From positions 37,017,001 to 37,081,000 of the forward strand of contig JBAIAC010000004.1 of assembly GCA_037349315.1 (NCBI GenBank): a stretch of 64,000 nucleotides of DNA. Direction: 5' to 3'. The DNA comes from Chelydra serpentina. Taxonomy: Eukaryota; Chordata; Testudines; Chelydridae. Position numbers and translations under genes: made by a program. The notes under the pieces were generated by a model. That model worked only from the letters and a program-made list of their open reading frames with translations. It searched no databases and had not been told where the DNA came from. Numbering within the stretch: the first letter of the stretch is position 1; every line of letters begins with the position of its first letter. Of this stretch, positions 1-10,800 are shown piece after piece.

Positions 1-300
1 AGAGTTGAAGTGATTTGACAAAGGTTGCATAGGGAATTTGTGACAGAACCCAGATCTCTTGGGGAGGAGGGCAGAGGACTTAGGCCCATAATTTATCCAC
101 TAGCTTGCAATATCTCTGACATGAAATGCCCATTTCATCATGTTGTGCAGGCAGTTGTAAAATGGAGATGATTATGGTTGTCTGCTCGTGTAAAGTGCTT
201 TGAAATCTACTGATGGAAAAAGTACAATCTAAGTATGAAGCTTTGTTAGCCTCATTTTCCAGATACAATCATTTGAGGCATACAGAAGTTGACTTGCCTG
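1..300 (+). repeat. Possible MIR-type SINE remnant in intron 1
   Basis: The stretch around 150-240 (aaatggagatgattatg, then gtaaagtgctttgaaatctactgatgg) resembles the 3' half of a MIR/CORE-SINE, which ends in a count-limited AAAGTGCTTTGAGAT segment. No clear left half or target duplication is seen. The remainder of 1-600 is ordinary AT-rich intron. Confidence 0.35.
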
Positions 301-615
301 GGTTACATTATGATTTGGTTTGCTGAGTATTGCTTATTTCACTTTGATCTGACTTTAGGTAGGCTGTGCAGTATGCACTAAAGGGTTATGCACATTTTGT
401 AAGGTGCACGGGTTCTAAAGGTGCTATTATTTTGGCCAACACAACTCACTCCTTGAACTTTAATCTCTTCTTAACCTAATAAGTAATAGTCTCATTTTGA
501 TGCTTGCTTAGCCAGTGTCACAGAAGCTATGGATCTTTTCCATCACTTTGCCAACATGACTGATGCCAACATTGAAGTCCTAAATTGAGGCCAATATAGG
601 AGAGAGAGGCTACAG

Positions 616-1805
616 CAGGCCTGCACAACATGCAGCCCTCGGGCCGCGTGGGCTCACTGTGCGGCCCGCGGGGGGTGAGTAGGCAAGCGGCGGGGTGGGA
701 CAAGCCAACGGCCGGCTGGTGGGTGGGGTGGTGAAGAGGCCAGTGGCAGGCTGGGGAGTGAGGGTGAGCCAGCGGCACGGGGTGGGGGCAGGGGCAGCGG
801 CAGAAGGTAAGAGGCCTGCGACGGGCAGGCAGGTGAGCTGGTGGCGGGGGGAGCTGGCGGCGGGCAGGCAGGTGAGCTGGCGGGGGGCTGAGGAGGCGAG
901 CAGATGGCAGGGGGTGAGGAGGCGAGCCGGGCAGGGGGGTGGTGGGATGACTAGCCGAGCGGGTGGGCAGTGGCGGCGAGGCTTTATACTGGGGGTGGGG
1001 TAAGGTGAGAAGGTGAGCGGCAAGTCGGTGGCTGGAGGGGGGCAAATCTCCCAGATTCAAAATCTGGGACTGTGTCCGTTGGTCCTTTTTGCTGCCTGTC
1101 TCTGGGCTGGGGGTTGTCCCAATGCTGCAAAGAGGGTGTTCCCAAAGGAAGGTGCTTGCTTCTAACCCCCGAGGCCGTCAGTATGTCTGCTCTTCTCTAG
1201 TCAGCCCACTTGACAAGTTTGATTGTCCTTGGTCTGGTTCCCCTCCCCTCTCCAAGGGTTGCAGCTGTCTGGAGGTGCCTGCCTTCCACGCCTTCCTCAT
1301 TCACACCTCATTCATTCAACAGGGCAATTGATTACAAAGTGCGGGGAGGATCTTATTCTACTTCTAGCAGAAAGACATTTTTCTTTTACCTTAATTATAC
1401 TACCTTAGGGGCCCGCTATAACATATTACCAAGGTTCAATACAAAGTCATATAAAAGTTATACAAAAATGCATAATGCAGAGAAAGATTTATCTACAACT
1501 GCATTGATTGACTGCTGTGTGCAGTAATATAGTGGGTGGTGGTGAAGAGGGGTGTTATTGGGGGGCCGAGCGGGGAGGGTGCAGGTCCTGTTTTAGTGCT
1601 GTGATCTAGTCACCCTATGCATGCCGTTTCTTTCCTCCTCTACAGGCTTCCACACCCCAGCTCTGGGGAAGGAAGGGTTGTTTCTGCGGGGCGGGCGGCG
1701 CTGAGGGGTGGGGGGGGTGTTTCGGCGGGGCCGGGGGGTTTCAGCCCTCAGCTGTTTTCTTTGGAGTAATATGGCCCTCGCCGCTTTACAAGTTGTGCAG
1801 GCCTG
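616..1805. mobile_element. Non-autonomous hAT-type DNA transposon, 1190 bp
   Basis: Perfect 14-bp terminal inverted repeats CAGGCCTGCACAAC (616-629 and 1792-1805) extend imperfectly to about 17 bp. They are flanked by a perfect 8-bp target duplication GGCTACAG (608-615 and 1806-1813). An 8-bp duplication and a CAG start are diagnostic of the hAT superfamily. The interior is G-rich on this strand with degenerate GGGGGTGAG / GGCGGGCAGGCAGGTGAGC repeats, and no transposase is recognised. ORFs here are products of base composition. Confidence 0.9.
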
Positions 1806-1813
1806 GGCTACAG

Positions 1814-2182
1814 CATGGCGATGAATTTAGATTCAGAGCAGCATTAAAATTTGGAAGTCCATTTTCTGCCCTTGTGAAGAAGGTTGTCTCAGTTCATTGT
1901 ACCTAAATGGGAAAATTTTAGAGTTAAAATGATGTAAGACAGGACAACTGAGTTCAGAGCTTTGTCTCTATTTGCCAGTCCCCCATCATGTAGAACCTGA
2001 TCACCTGCCAGATATTTAACAATTCCTCTTTGTTTGCAGCCTGCCAAGAGCAACATCTTGATTGTGGGAAGGGGTATGTGTTTGAAGGAATTATTGTAAT
2101 AAAGTAAGGCCTTTTAGAGGAGACTTATGTTTATTTCTGAAAGTGGTTATTTCAGTGGTCAGTCATATCTGGTGGGGAGTAA
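1814..2182. other. Intron 1, nothing recognised
   Basis: Ordinary AT-rich intron between the hAT element and the Harbinger-like MITE. No repeat boundary or exon was identified. Confidence 0.5.
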
Positions 2183-2413
2183 GGGCTTGTCTTCATTACC
2201 GCGCTATGTCGACATGAGAGCACTCTCCCATCAACGTAATTACTCCACCTCAACGAGAGGTGGAAGCTATGTTGATGGGAGTGCATATCCCATCGACATA
2301 AAGCAGTGTCAACACCACACTAAGTCGATATAACTTATGTCACTTGGGCGTGGGTTTTACACACCCTGAGCGATGTATGTTACATCGACATAAGCGATAG
2401 TGTAGACAAGCCC
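2183..2413. mobile_element. Harbinger-like MITE, 231 bp
   Basis: Left end GGGCTTGTCTTCATTACCGC and right end GCGATAGTGTAGACAAGCCC form an imperfect inverted repeat. The left flank is TAA, the expected 3-bp PIF/Harbinger target; the right flank is CAG and looks decayed. The terminal motif is the same as in the cleaner copy at 55369-55571. Internal cgacataa/ttatgtcg segments are partly palindromic. There is no coding capacity. Confidence 0.7.
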
Positions 2414-2588
2414 CAGTTCCGTGGTGTAAGTTCAGCTCTTGTGAAAGTCCTGTTTTCATAACTTGCAAGTCTGCCTTATTCATTTTTCTGGTGAAGCATT
2501 CTGTCATGGCAGGCCAGGGTTACAGAGGGAGAAATTACCTCTCTAATAGCTAGTGTTAATTACTGGAGAGGTCTGAATATCAAGACTA

Positions 2589-3790
2589 CTCCTGGGGGAA
2601 TTCTGTGCTACTGCATGCTCACAGAATTCATGTCCCCTGCAGATTTCTTTGCTTCCCTGCAGAAAAATGACTTCTGATGGGGAAGCAAAGTCACGCTGTA
2701 AGAGCGGTCATATGCCTCTCCCCAGCAGTGTGGGTGCGTCGTTTTGGGTGCCCCAAGCAGCTGGCAGAGAGGTAAATCACTGCAGAGATGGGGCAGGGTT
2801 CAGCTACTAGTCTGGGCTGGGGGCGGGGGAGGACAGAACTTCCTTTTCCCCTGCAAGGAGTGGCCAGGCCTAGGTCAGATCCACCCCCAGAAACCTTCCC
2901 TGGCTGCAGGAAGCTCCGTTTTCCCCCCTCCACTTCCTGCCCCCATCACGCCTCAGCTGCGGGGGGAGGGTTCATTGTACTGAGAGCTGCTGCCCCATCC
3001 GCCCAACCCCTATGCATCCAGCCCCTGCCAATCCTCACACTGCACCCGGGTGCCCCCTACACCTGAACCTCCACCCCTCCAATCCTCAACCCCTGCAACT
3101 GGAGACCCCCTGCATCCAGACCTACCCCCACCGAGCCCCACCCCCCTGCATCTGGATCTCTGCTGAGCTCCTCCCCTCTGCATCCAGACCCCTGCCCTGA
3201 TTAGCCCCAACCCCCTTCATCTGGAACACCCCAATGAGCCCCCCCATCCCACTGAGCCCCACTCCCCCAGCACCTGGACTCCCATGCTGAGTCCCCAGCA
3301 CCCAGACTCCCCTGCTGACCCCAACCACCTTCATCTGGACCCCCTGCAGAGTCCCATTCCCCCTGCACCCAGAACCCCCCAATGAGACCCTGTGCATCTA
3401 GATTCCCCCCTACACATACCTGGAACTCCCACTGAGCCTCCCACACCCAGATTGCCCCACACAGGACCCTCTCACCGCACACCTGGATCCCCCACACTAA
3501 GCCCCTCCACACTTGGATCCTGCCGGGCTGAGCCTGTCTGCCCCACACCTGGATCAAGGGCCAGGGTTGGGTGTGCATGTGAGAATCCGTAGCCCTTGCT
3601 CAGTGCAGACGGATAGAGTCCCAGGGTGTTTCTGGGAAGGCCCAGCCCTGGCACTGTGTCAGGATCGGGTGCAGCCTCACCTCTGAGTCCATGTCTCAGG
3701 GGAGGCGGGGGGCTTCAGGGTGATCTCCCACCTCCTTACAGCCAGTGCACGACCCTTGGTCCCATTGCTGCGCCAGCCCTGCAGAGGTGT
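2589..3790 (-). mobile_element. CTCCTGGGGGAATTCTG-type DNA element with minisatellite core, copy A
   Basis: It begins CTCCTGGGGGAATTCTGTGC after a TA dinucleotide. Its first about 180 bp match the reverse complement of the right end of copy B (6398-7612): agatttctttg, ctgatggggaa, gcggtcatatg. The core (about 3000-3560) is a degenerate array of C-rich units such as ccctgcatccagacc. Similarity to copy B is visible to about 3750 (gatctcccacctc, cagccagtg). The far terminal repeat is lost, so the right edge is approximate. The numerous short ORFs on both strands are composition artefacts. Confidence 0.7.
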
Positions 3791-4782
3791 GGAGATGACA
3801 CAAGCAGCTGTGGGGAAGCCGTGGGAGCCTTGGCCAGGGCTGCCATTTAGGGAGGGTGGAGGGGCACCCCCATCCCAAGTCCCGTACCGGAGGTCTGCTC
3901 ATGGAACATATCCCAGCTCCAGTCGGAGCTCTTACCTGCTGCGCCATGCAGGCAGGTCCCCTCTTCCAGGAGCCGGGGTTTTCCAACTGCAGCTCTTGTG
4001 GTCAGTTTCCTTCACTGCACTAGGGCCTCTGGGGGTGGGGCAGGCAAGGAAGGGGTCAGTCAGGGTGTGTGTGGGGAAACACAGGGGCCCTGGGGGTAGG
4101 GGGAAAAGCAGAGGGTTCCTAGTGGTGGGACAGCTTCAGAAAAATCTAGAGAAATTTAGCTCTTAGGATTGATACTGTTTTTTCAGCTGTTTAGTATGAA
4201 CATTTAATTGCATGTCATGCCTTGGGCTTTTTGGCAAGTAGCATATGGAATGCTTAAACCTTGATTATATATCTTAGCATACTGTTACAATTGGATGTCT
4301 CTGAACCTTAGATAATTATGTTTAAGATCTAAATTGAACTGCTTCTGTACATAATAGAGCCATGTTAAGTGCATATTTTGCTCCACTTTCCACATTTTAA
4401 AATGTGTCTAGATTAGGAAAAATTGTCGGGGTTAGATAAACCTAATGTAGATGCATGGATGTAGTTTGTGGGGTGGGAGGGTTGACCCCCCCCCCCCAAA
4501 CTGCAAGCCTCAACAGTTGTGGAATTTGCGCGCCCCCCCCCCCCCCATGTAGAGTCCTATTTGCCTGACTGAAGCTGACCCCCCAAATGTAGAAGTCAAG
4601 CTATGCCTATGTGTAGATGTGCAGACCTTTTACTTCCAGTTAGCTGGTTGAGGTTGATTGCCGGGAACTCCTAGAATTAACCCACTAAAAATTCTACCAA
4701 TGTTACCAGCAAACTAAAACAATGTGATTTAAATTCCATGGTATTCTTATGTTCTAGCATTGATTAAATCCTTTTGTTTCAG
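3791..4782. other. Intron 1 tail with two long C runs
   Basis: 3791-4140 is GC-rich with no recognised identity and may belong to copy A. 4141-4782 is AT-rich intron leading to the exon 2 acceptor. It contains C12 at 4486-4497 and C14 at 4533-4546. Confidence 0.5.
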
Positions 4783-4843
4783 ATAAACCCAAATGAAATT
4801 GAAAGATTTTCAGATTTCCCATTGTCAAAGAAAACATTGAAAG
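4783..4843 (+). CDS. DDX10: DDX10 exon 2 (61 bp)
   Basis: Acceptor tttgtttcag, donor gtaagt. It encodes residues 1-20 ([20 protein letters not shown]) plus the first base of Gly21. It carries the aromatic residue and the [14 protein letters not shown] stretch upstream of the Q-motif, which helps bind adenine in DEAD-box proteins. It starts in phase 0, so the missing upstream exon should end on a complete codon. The exon number assumes a single upstream coding exon, as in other vertebrates. Confidence 0.95.
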
Positions 4844-7800
4844 GTAAGTACACCTACAGTTCTTAGGAAAGTATTTGAATAAAAGACCAATTTTAACCAG
4901 TCTTCTTCATTGGCAGTCTAGGGAGTTTTTGTTTTTAAATATCAAAGTTCCAAGATAATGTTGCCACCTGCAGTATTTTTCCTTATGGGAAAATGTATCA
5001 TTATCCAAGGCAAAAAGTAAGAATCTTTTTTCTCTCTCTCCCAAATACTAGGTTTGCAAGAAGCACAGTATCGCATGGTAACTGAGATACAGAGGCAGAC
5101 CATAGGCTTGTCGTTGCAAGGTAAAGATGTACTTGGAGCTGCAAAGACTGGATCAGGCAAAACCTTGGCTTTTATTATCCCAGTAAGTAATTTACCTTCT
5201 CATTGGAAGCTTGAGTTACGTAAAGTGGAGGTATTGGACATTAAACAGCATACTTTGGTTAATCGAAGCCAGGAGGAGACTTATAATTTGACTATAATAT
5301 TTGTTCACATAAAGATATGACAGACTAACTTATGTATTGCTGTCTGAGGTTTTGTAAGATGGTCTGGGTATATTTTTGTCTCTAGAAATGTTTTGACACT
5401 TTGATATCTTGTTCTGACATTTTTATTAAGACTGATTTAAATTTTTTTTTTCTTAATAGTCCTTTACCGATGTAGTTGTCTGCTAAAATTATTTAATACT
5501 GAATGTCTGTATGGAATAAGCATAAAATTGATCAAGGAACCTGTTTACAATTAATCTTCACTAAATATATAATACATTGTTCATTGTAGGTTAGGCTAGA
5601 GTTCATGGTTTGCAAATTAGACTGAAAATTGGCTCTCAAATATTCCTTAGAGGATAAAAGTTACTATTGGTTCACCTGGAAAGTCAGGCTTTGCATTTAT
5701 TTTCTTTAGTATTATAGAAAGGATTTTTTCAAGCTGGCATCTAAATTGAGGAACCAGTCAAATGGTGATCAGATTGGGCGGGGACTTAATTTAGTTTTAA
5801 ATTATGAGACTAGCGATTAGCATTCAATGTAGATTATTAGTTTAGGGCCCAGTCCACTTCCATTAAAGTCAGTGACAAGACAGTGGGAACAGAAATGGCT
5901 ATTTAGGCAACCTCTCAGAAACTGGAATGTGCTTTATGCTAGATCTCATTCATGCCAATTAGGAAATAAATGTATAGATTTTGGAAAGGTGGGCGGGGAA
6001 ACAATCTTCTGCATACTGTAGAAAGAAGGAAAATGAGGTTGCTTCATTAATTTATATCTGTAATTGAGAAATACAGCTCTTGAAACAGTTGTATAAATTT
6101 TTATGTCCATGCATTTGAAGGGATTTGTAGAGAAGGGGCCTAGTGATAACTGGGACTAAGTGTCATATAGAAGGAGGCTAGAAACAAGTTTTGATCTCCT
6201 TTGTGGCTGTGGAAAGTACCATCAGTAGGGATATCACATCAGCCCTGGTGAAATCTTTTAGTTATACAGCTGAACACAACAATTTGATAGTGAGTGAATC
6301 TGTAATAGCAGCAGTGGACCTGCATTGTGGCAGCAGTACCTTTAGTTGGAATGCTCTGTTTCAGCGATGGTACTGCCTTGTAGGTGTGAGCCCAGTACTC
6401 CTGAGGGCATTCTGCACCTAAAAATGAAAAATTCTGCACACAGTATTTTAAAATTCTGCAAATTTTATTTGTCAAATAAATGTGGAGGCTCCAGCATGGC
6501 ATTGGGAAGCACAGGCCACTGGCTGCACAGAGGTGGGAGATCACTGTGCAGTTTCTCCCCCCCAGCCACCCAACCCTGACACAGCGCAAGGATTGGGTTT
6601 GCCCCAGAAACACCCCAGAGCCCTGCCCCTCCATGCCAGGTGCACCAGGTGTGTGGACAGGCAGGCTCAGCAAGGCAGGATCCAAGTATGGAGGGGCTTA
6701 GTATGGGGGGATGCAGGTGTGGGGTGAGAGGGTTTTCTGTGGGGCAATCTGGGTGCTGGCGACTCAGTGGGGGATCTGGGTGCGGGGAAGAGCTGGATGC
6801 ACAGGGGCTTGTTGGGGGTTCTGGGTGCAAAGGCAATGGGACTCTGCATGGGGGTCCAGGCGAACGTGGTTGGGGCTCAGCGGGGGCGGGGCAGGTCTGA
6901 GTGTGTGTGGGGGGATAGAGCTCAGCAGGGGGGTCTGACTGGGTGGGGGGGATGTCCAGTAACTGGAAGAGTGGGGCTCAGTGAGGTTGGGATCCAGGTG
7001 CAGTTGGTTGGGGCTCGGTAGTGTGGGGATCCGGGTACGGGTGGCTCATTGGGGTGGTCCAGGTGCAGGAGAAGTGGGGCTCGTCGGGGGGGGGGGGGAG
7101 TTCTGAGTGCGGGGGAGTAAGGCTTGGCAGGAGGGTCTGGGTATGAGGGAGTCTGGATACACAGGGGTTGGACGGATGGGGGAGCAGCTCCCTGTACAGT
7201 GATCCATCCCCCTGCAGCTGAGGAGTGATGGGAGAGGAAGTTCTCTGGGAGGGGGAGTTTGCAGAGCTTCCTACAGCCGGGAGAGAAATCTAGGGGTGGG
7301 TCTGACCTGGCCCCGGATGCTGTGAAGAGGAAGTCCCGTCCTCCCCAGCCCAGCTGGGACTAGCAGCTGAGCCTAGCACAGGGTAGAAGCCACCAGCTGT
7401 GTCTTCCCCAGTTCTGCCCCACAGTGATTTACCTCTGCCGGCCTCCCTGGGCAACCGAAACATACTGTTGAGGAGGGTTGAGGGTCATATGACCGCTTTT
7501 GTGGCTTCCCTTTGGTTCCCCATCAGAAAGTCAGTTATCTGCAGGGAAACAAAGAAATCTGCGGGGGACATAAATTCTGCTTGTGCAAAGTGTCACAGAA
7601 TTCCTCCAGGAGTAACCCAGAAATATTACAGCTGAATTATTTTATTCCACTTGCTCTCCTTATTTCTGGTACCCACAGTTTTAGGAGCAGAAGGGTTAGT
7701 ATTGTACAACTCTGTACCTGAATCCCAGTCTCATATAGACTATACAGACTTAATTGGATGGTGTTAAGTGTTGGATTCATTGCACATTGAAATTGTTTTA

Positions 7801-10800
7801 ATCTACAAATTGTCTCCCAGTGCAATCTTGCCCAGTCTTTCTCATATTCCATTATTTGGGAGCTTTGCTTTAGCAAATAATATCAGTAGTACCATTTAGG
7901 ATACAATTATAATTAAACTATAGCCCTCCCAAGTGTAATGTATATATTAATATAAACTCAGTGCTTATTTATATCATCTGCCTTTTTAATTATTTCTTAC
8001 CTTGGTTACATATTGTACAGTAGAAATTATAGGTTTTGGAATGAAACTGCTGTAAATTTTCAGGCTTTGGAAAGGTTATATCGCCAACAGTGGACATCGA
8101 TGGATGGATTGGGAGTTCTGATAATATCGCCTACGAGGGAATTGGCATACCAGACCTTTGAGGTTCTGCGTAAGGTGGGGAAGAATCATGAATTTTCAGC
8201 TGGCCTTATCATTGGTGGAAAGGTTTGTTCTCCTTTAAACTTTCAATTTTTTGTATGGGAAGTACAAATTACCAAATTTTATTTTTAGAGGAACAATTGT
8301 CAGGGAGATAGATGAGCAGTTATTGGGAACAGCTGCGTCACGGTAGAAGAGGAATTACTGGGAACCTCTTCATCACTGTTCCTGAGTATTTTTCTTTGCT
8401 CTATTGCTTATGTCTTTTGAAGCTTCAGTCTTGTGCCTTCCATCTTTCCAGGCAAGGTGACTGAACAGCACTCTCTTGCCAAACCTTTCAGGATTACCCT
8501 TCACTTTAAAAGTTATTCTGAAACACTTTCTATTCAAATCAGAGATCTGGGTGTGCTGCAGGGATGGCACTCAAGTCTCTGGAGCTAGGGGAGAATAGTG
8601 AAAATAGGGTTACTGCTAGTAATTCAAGTTTAAGACAGCTTCAGTATGCCTGGTGTTGGGTCAGCTTAGAGGTGCGTAATCAGAACTAAACTGTTTTAAT
8701 TCAATTTCAGGATCTGCAACAAGAGGCCAACAAAATCCACCATATAAATATACTTATTTGCACACCGGGTCGACTTCTACAGCATATGGATGAAACTTCA
8801 TATTTCCATGCATCTGATCTCCAAATGTTGAGTAAGTTAAAAATGTGTGAAAGCTATAAATAAAAAACTGTTTCTTATGTGTTCTGCTGTTATGATGTAC
8901 TTAGACTCGTAGATTTTAAGGCCAGAAGGGACCATCATGATCATCTAGTCTGACCTCCTGCATATTGCAGGCCACAGAACCTCACTCACCCACTCCTCTA
9001 ATAGCGCCATAACCTCTGGATGAGTTACTGAAGTCCTCAAATCATGATTTAAAGACTTCAATTACAGAGAATCCACCATTTACCCTAGTTTAACACTGTA
9101 AGTGATCCCTGCCCCATGCTGCAGAGGAAGGTAGAAAAACCCCAGGGTGTCTGCCAATATGACCCAGGGGAAAATTCCTTCCCAACCTCAAATATGGCAG
9201 TCAGTTAGACCCTGAGCGTGTGGGCAAGACCCACCAGCCAGACATGTAGGAAAGAATTCTCTGTAGTAACTCCGAGCCGTCCCCAGATAGTGTTCCATCA
9301 CCGGCCGTTGAAGATATTTGCTACAAGCAATTGCAGATTGGCTACATGCCATTGTAGGCGACCTTATCATACCATCCCCTCCATAAACTTATCAAGCTCA
9401 GTCTTGAAGCCAGTTAGGTTTTTTTGTCCCCAGTGCCTTGGAAGGCAGTTCCAGAGCTTCACTCCTCTTATAGTCAGAAACCTTCATCTAATTTCAAGCC
9501 TAAACTTATTTTGATGACCAGTTTATATCCATTTGTTCTTGTGTCAACATTGGTGCTAAAATTAAATAACTCCTCCCCTGGTATTTATCGCTCTGATGTA
9601 TTTATAGAAACCATTCATATCTCCCCTCAGTGTTCTTTTGGTAAGGCTAAACAAGCCAGGCTCTTAAAGTCCCCTCTCATAAGGTAGATTTTCTATTCCT
9701 TGGATCATCCTGCATCTCTGCATCTGTTCCAGTTTGAATTCATCTTTCTTAAACATGGGAGATCAAAATTGCTCACAGTATTCCCAATGAGGTCTCATCA
9801 GAGCCTTGTATAATTGTATTAACACTTCCATATCTCTACTGGAAATACCTTGCCTGATGCATCCTAGGACTGCATTAGCCTTTTTCATAACTGCATCACA
9901 TTAGCGGCTCATAGTCATCCTGTGATCAATCAATACACCCAAGTCTTTGTCCTCCTCTGTTACTTTCAAGTGGTAACTCCCCAGTTTATAATAAAAATTC
10001 TTGTTAGTCCCTAAGTTCATGACCTTGCACTTTGCGCTATTAAATTGCATCCAGTTTTCAAAGTCAGCCAGATCTTCTTGTATGATATTCCTGACCTCCT
10101 CTGTATTGGAAATACCTCCCAACTTTGTGTCATCCACAAATTTTTTGAGCATACTCCTACTACTTATGCAAAGGTCATGAATGACAGTGTTAAATAAGAT
10201 TGGACCTAAGACTGATCCCTGAGGAACTCCACTAGTTCCTCTTTCCGGCCTGAGTTTTCACTTTTCAATATGACCTGTTGTTGTCTCCTTTTAACCAGAT
10301 TTTGACCAGGGTGCGAGGGGGGCCCACACTGAAGTTACTCAATTAGGGCAAACTGCAAAGAGTGGGGCAAACAATCCTCAAAGCTGTCTCACCATTAATC
10401 CACTTCCTGACAAAACCGAACAGTTTGAGCACATTCCTATGAGCACAAGGTGACAAATCTGAGGAATTGTCACAGATTGAAGAGTCACTAGAGGAGGTTT
10501 TGGAACTAATTGATAAACTTAACTGTAACAAGTCACCCGGACCAGATGGCATTCACCCAAGAGTTCTGAAAGAACTCAAATGTGAAATTGCAGAACTATT
10601 AACTAGGGTTTGTAACCTGTCCTTTAAATTGGCTTCTGTACCCAATGGCTGGAAGCTAGCTAATGTAACGCCAATATTTAAAAAGGGCTCTAGAGGTGAT
10701 CCCGGCAATTACAGACCGGTAAGTCTAACATCCGTACCGGGCAAATTAGTTGAAACAATAGTAAAGAATAAAATTGTCAGGCACATAGAAGAACGTAAAT

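Noticed and set aside
527..1060. 177-residue minus-strand ORF rich in Pro, His and Ser
   Set aside because: It lies inside the hAT element and its G-rich repeat core; composition alone explains the open frame.
2691..4166. Many overlapping ORFs on both strands
   Set aside because: They follow the degenerate C-rich minisatellite of the DNA element and its GC-rich surroundings; no domain, no splice structure.
1..4782. DDX10 exon 1 or promoter
   Set aside because: I found no frame resembling the basic N-terminal segment and no CpG-island-like start; the GC-rich parts belong to transposons.
5054..5320. Single 88-residue ORF as a complete small helicase-like gene
   Set aside because: Only the part to 5182 is DDX10; the start lies after the real acceptor and the tail is intron.
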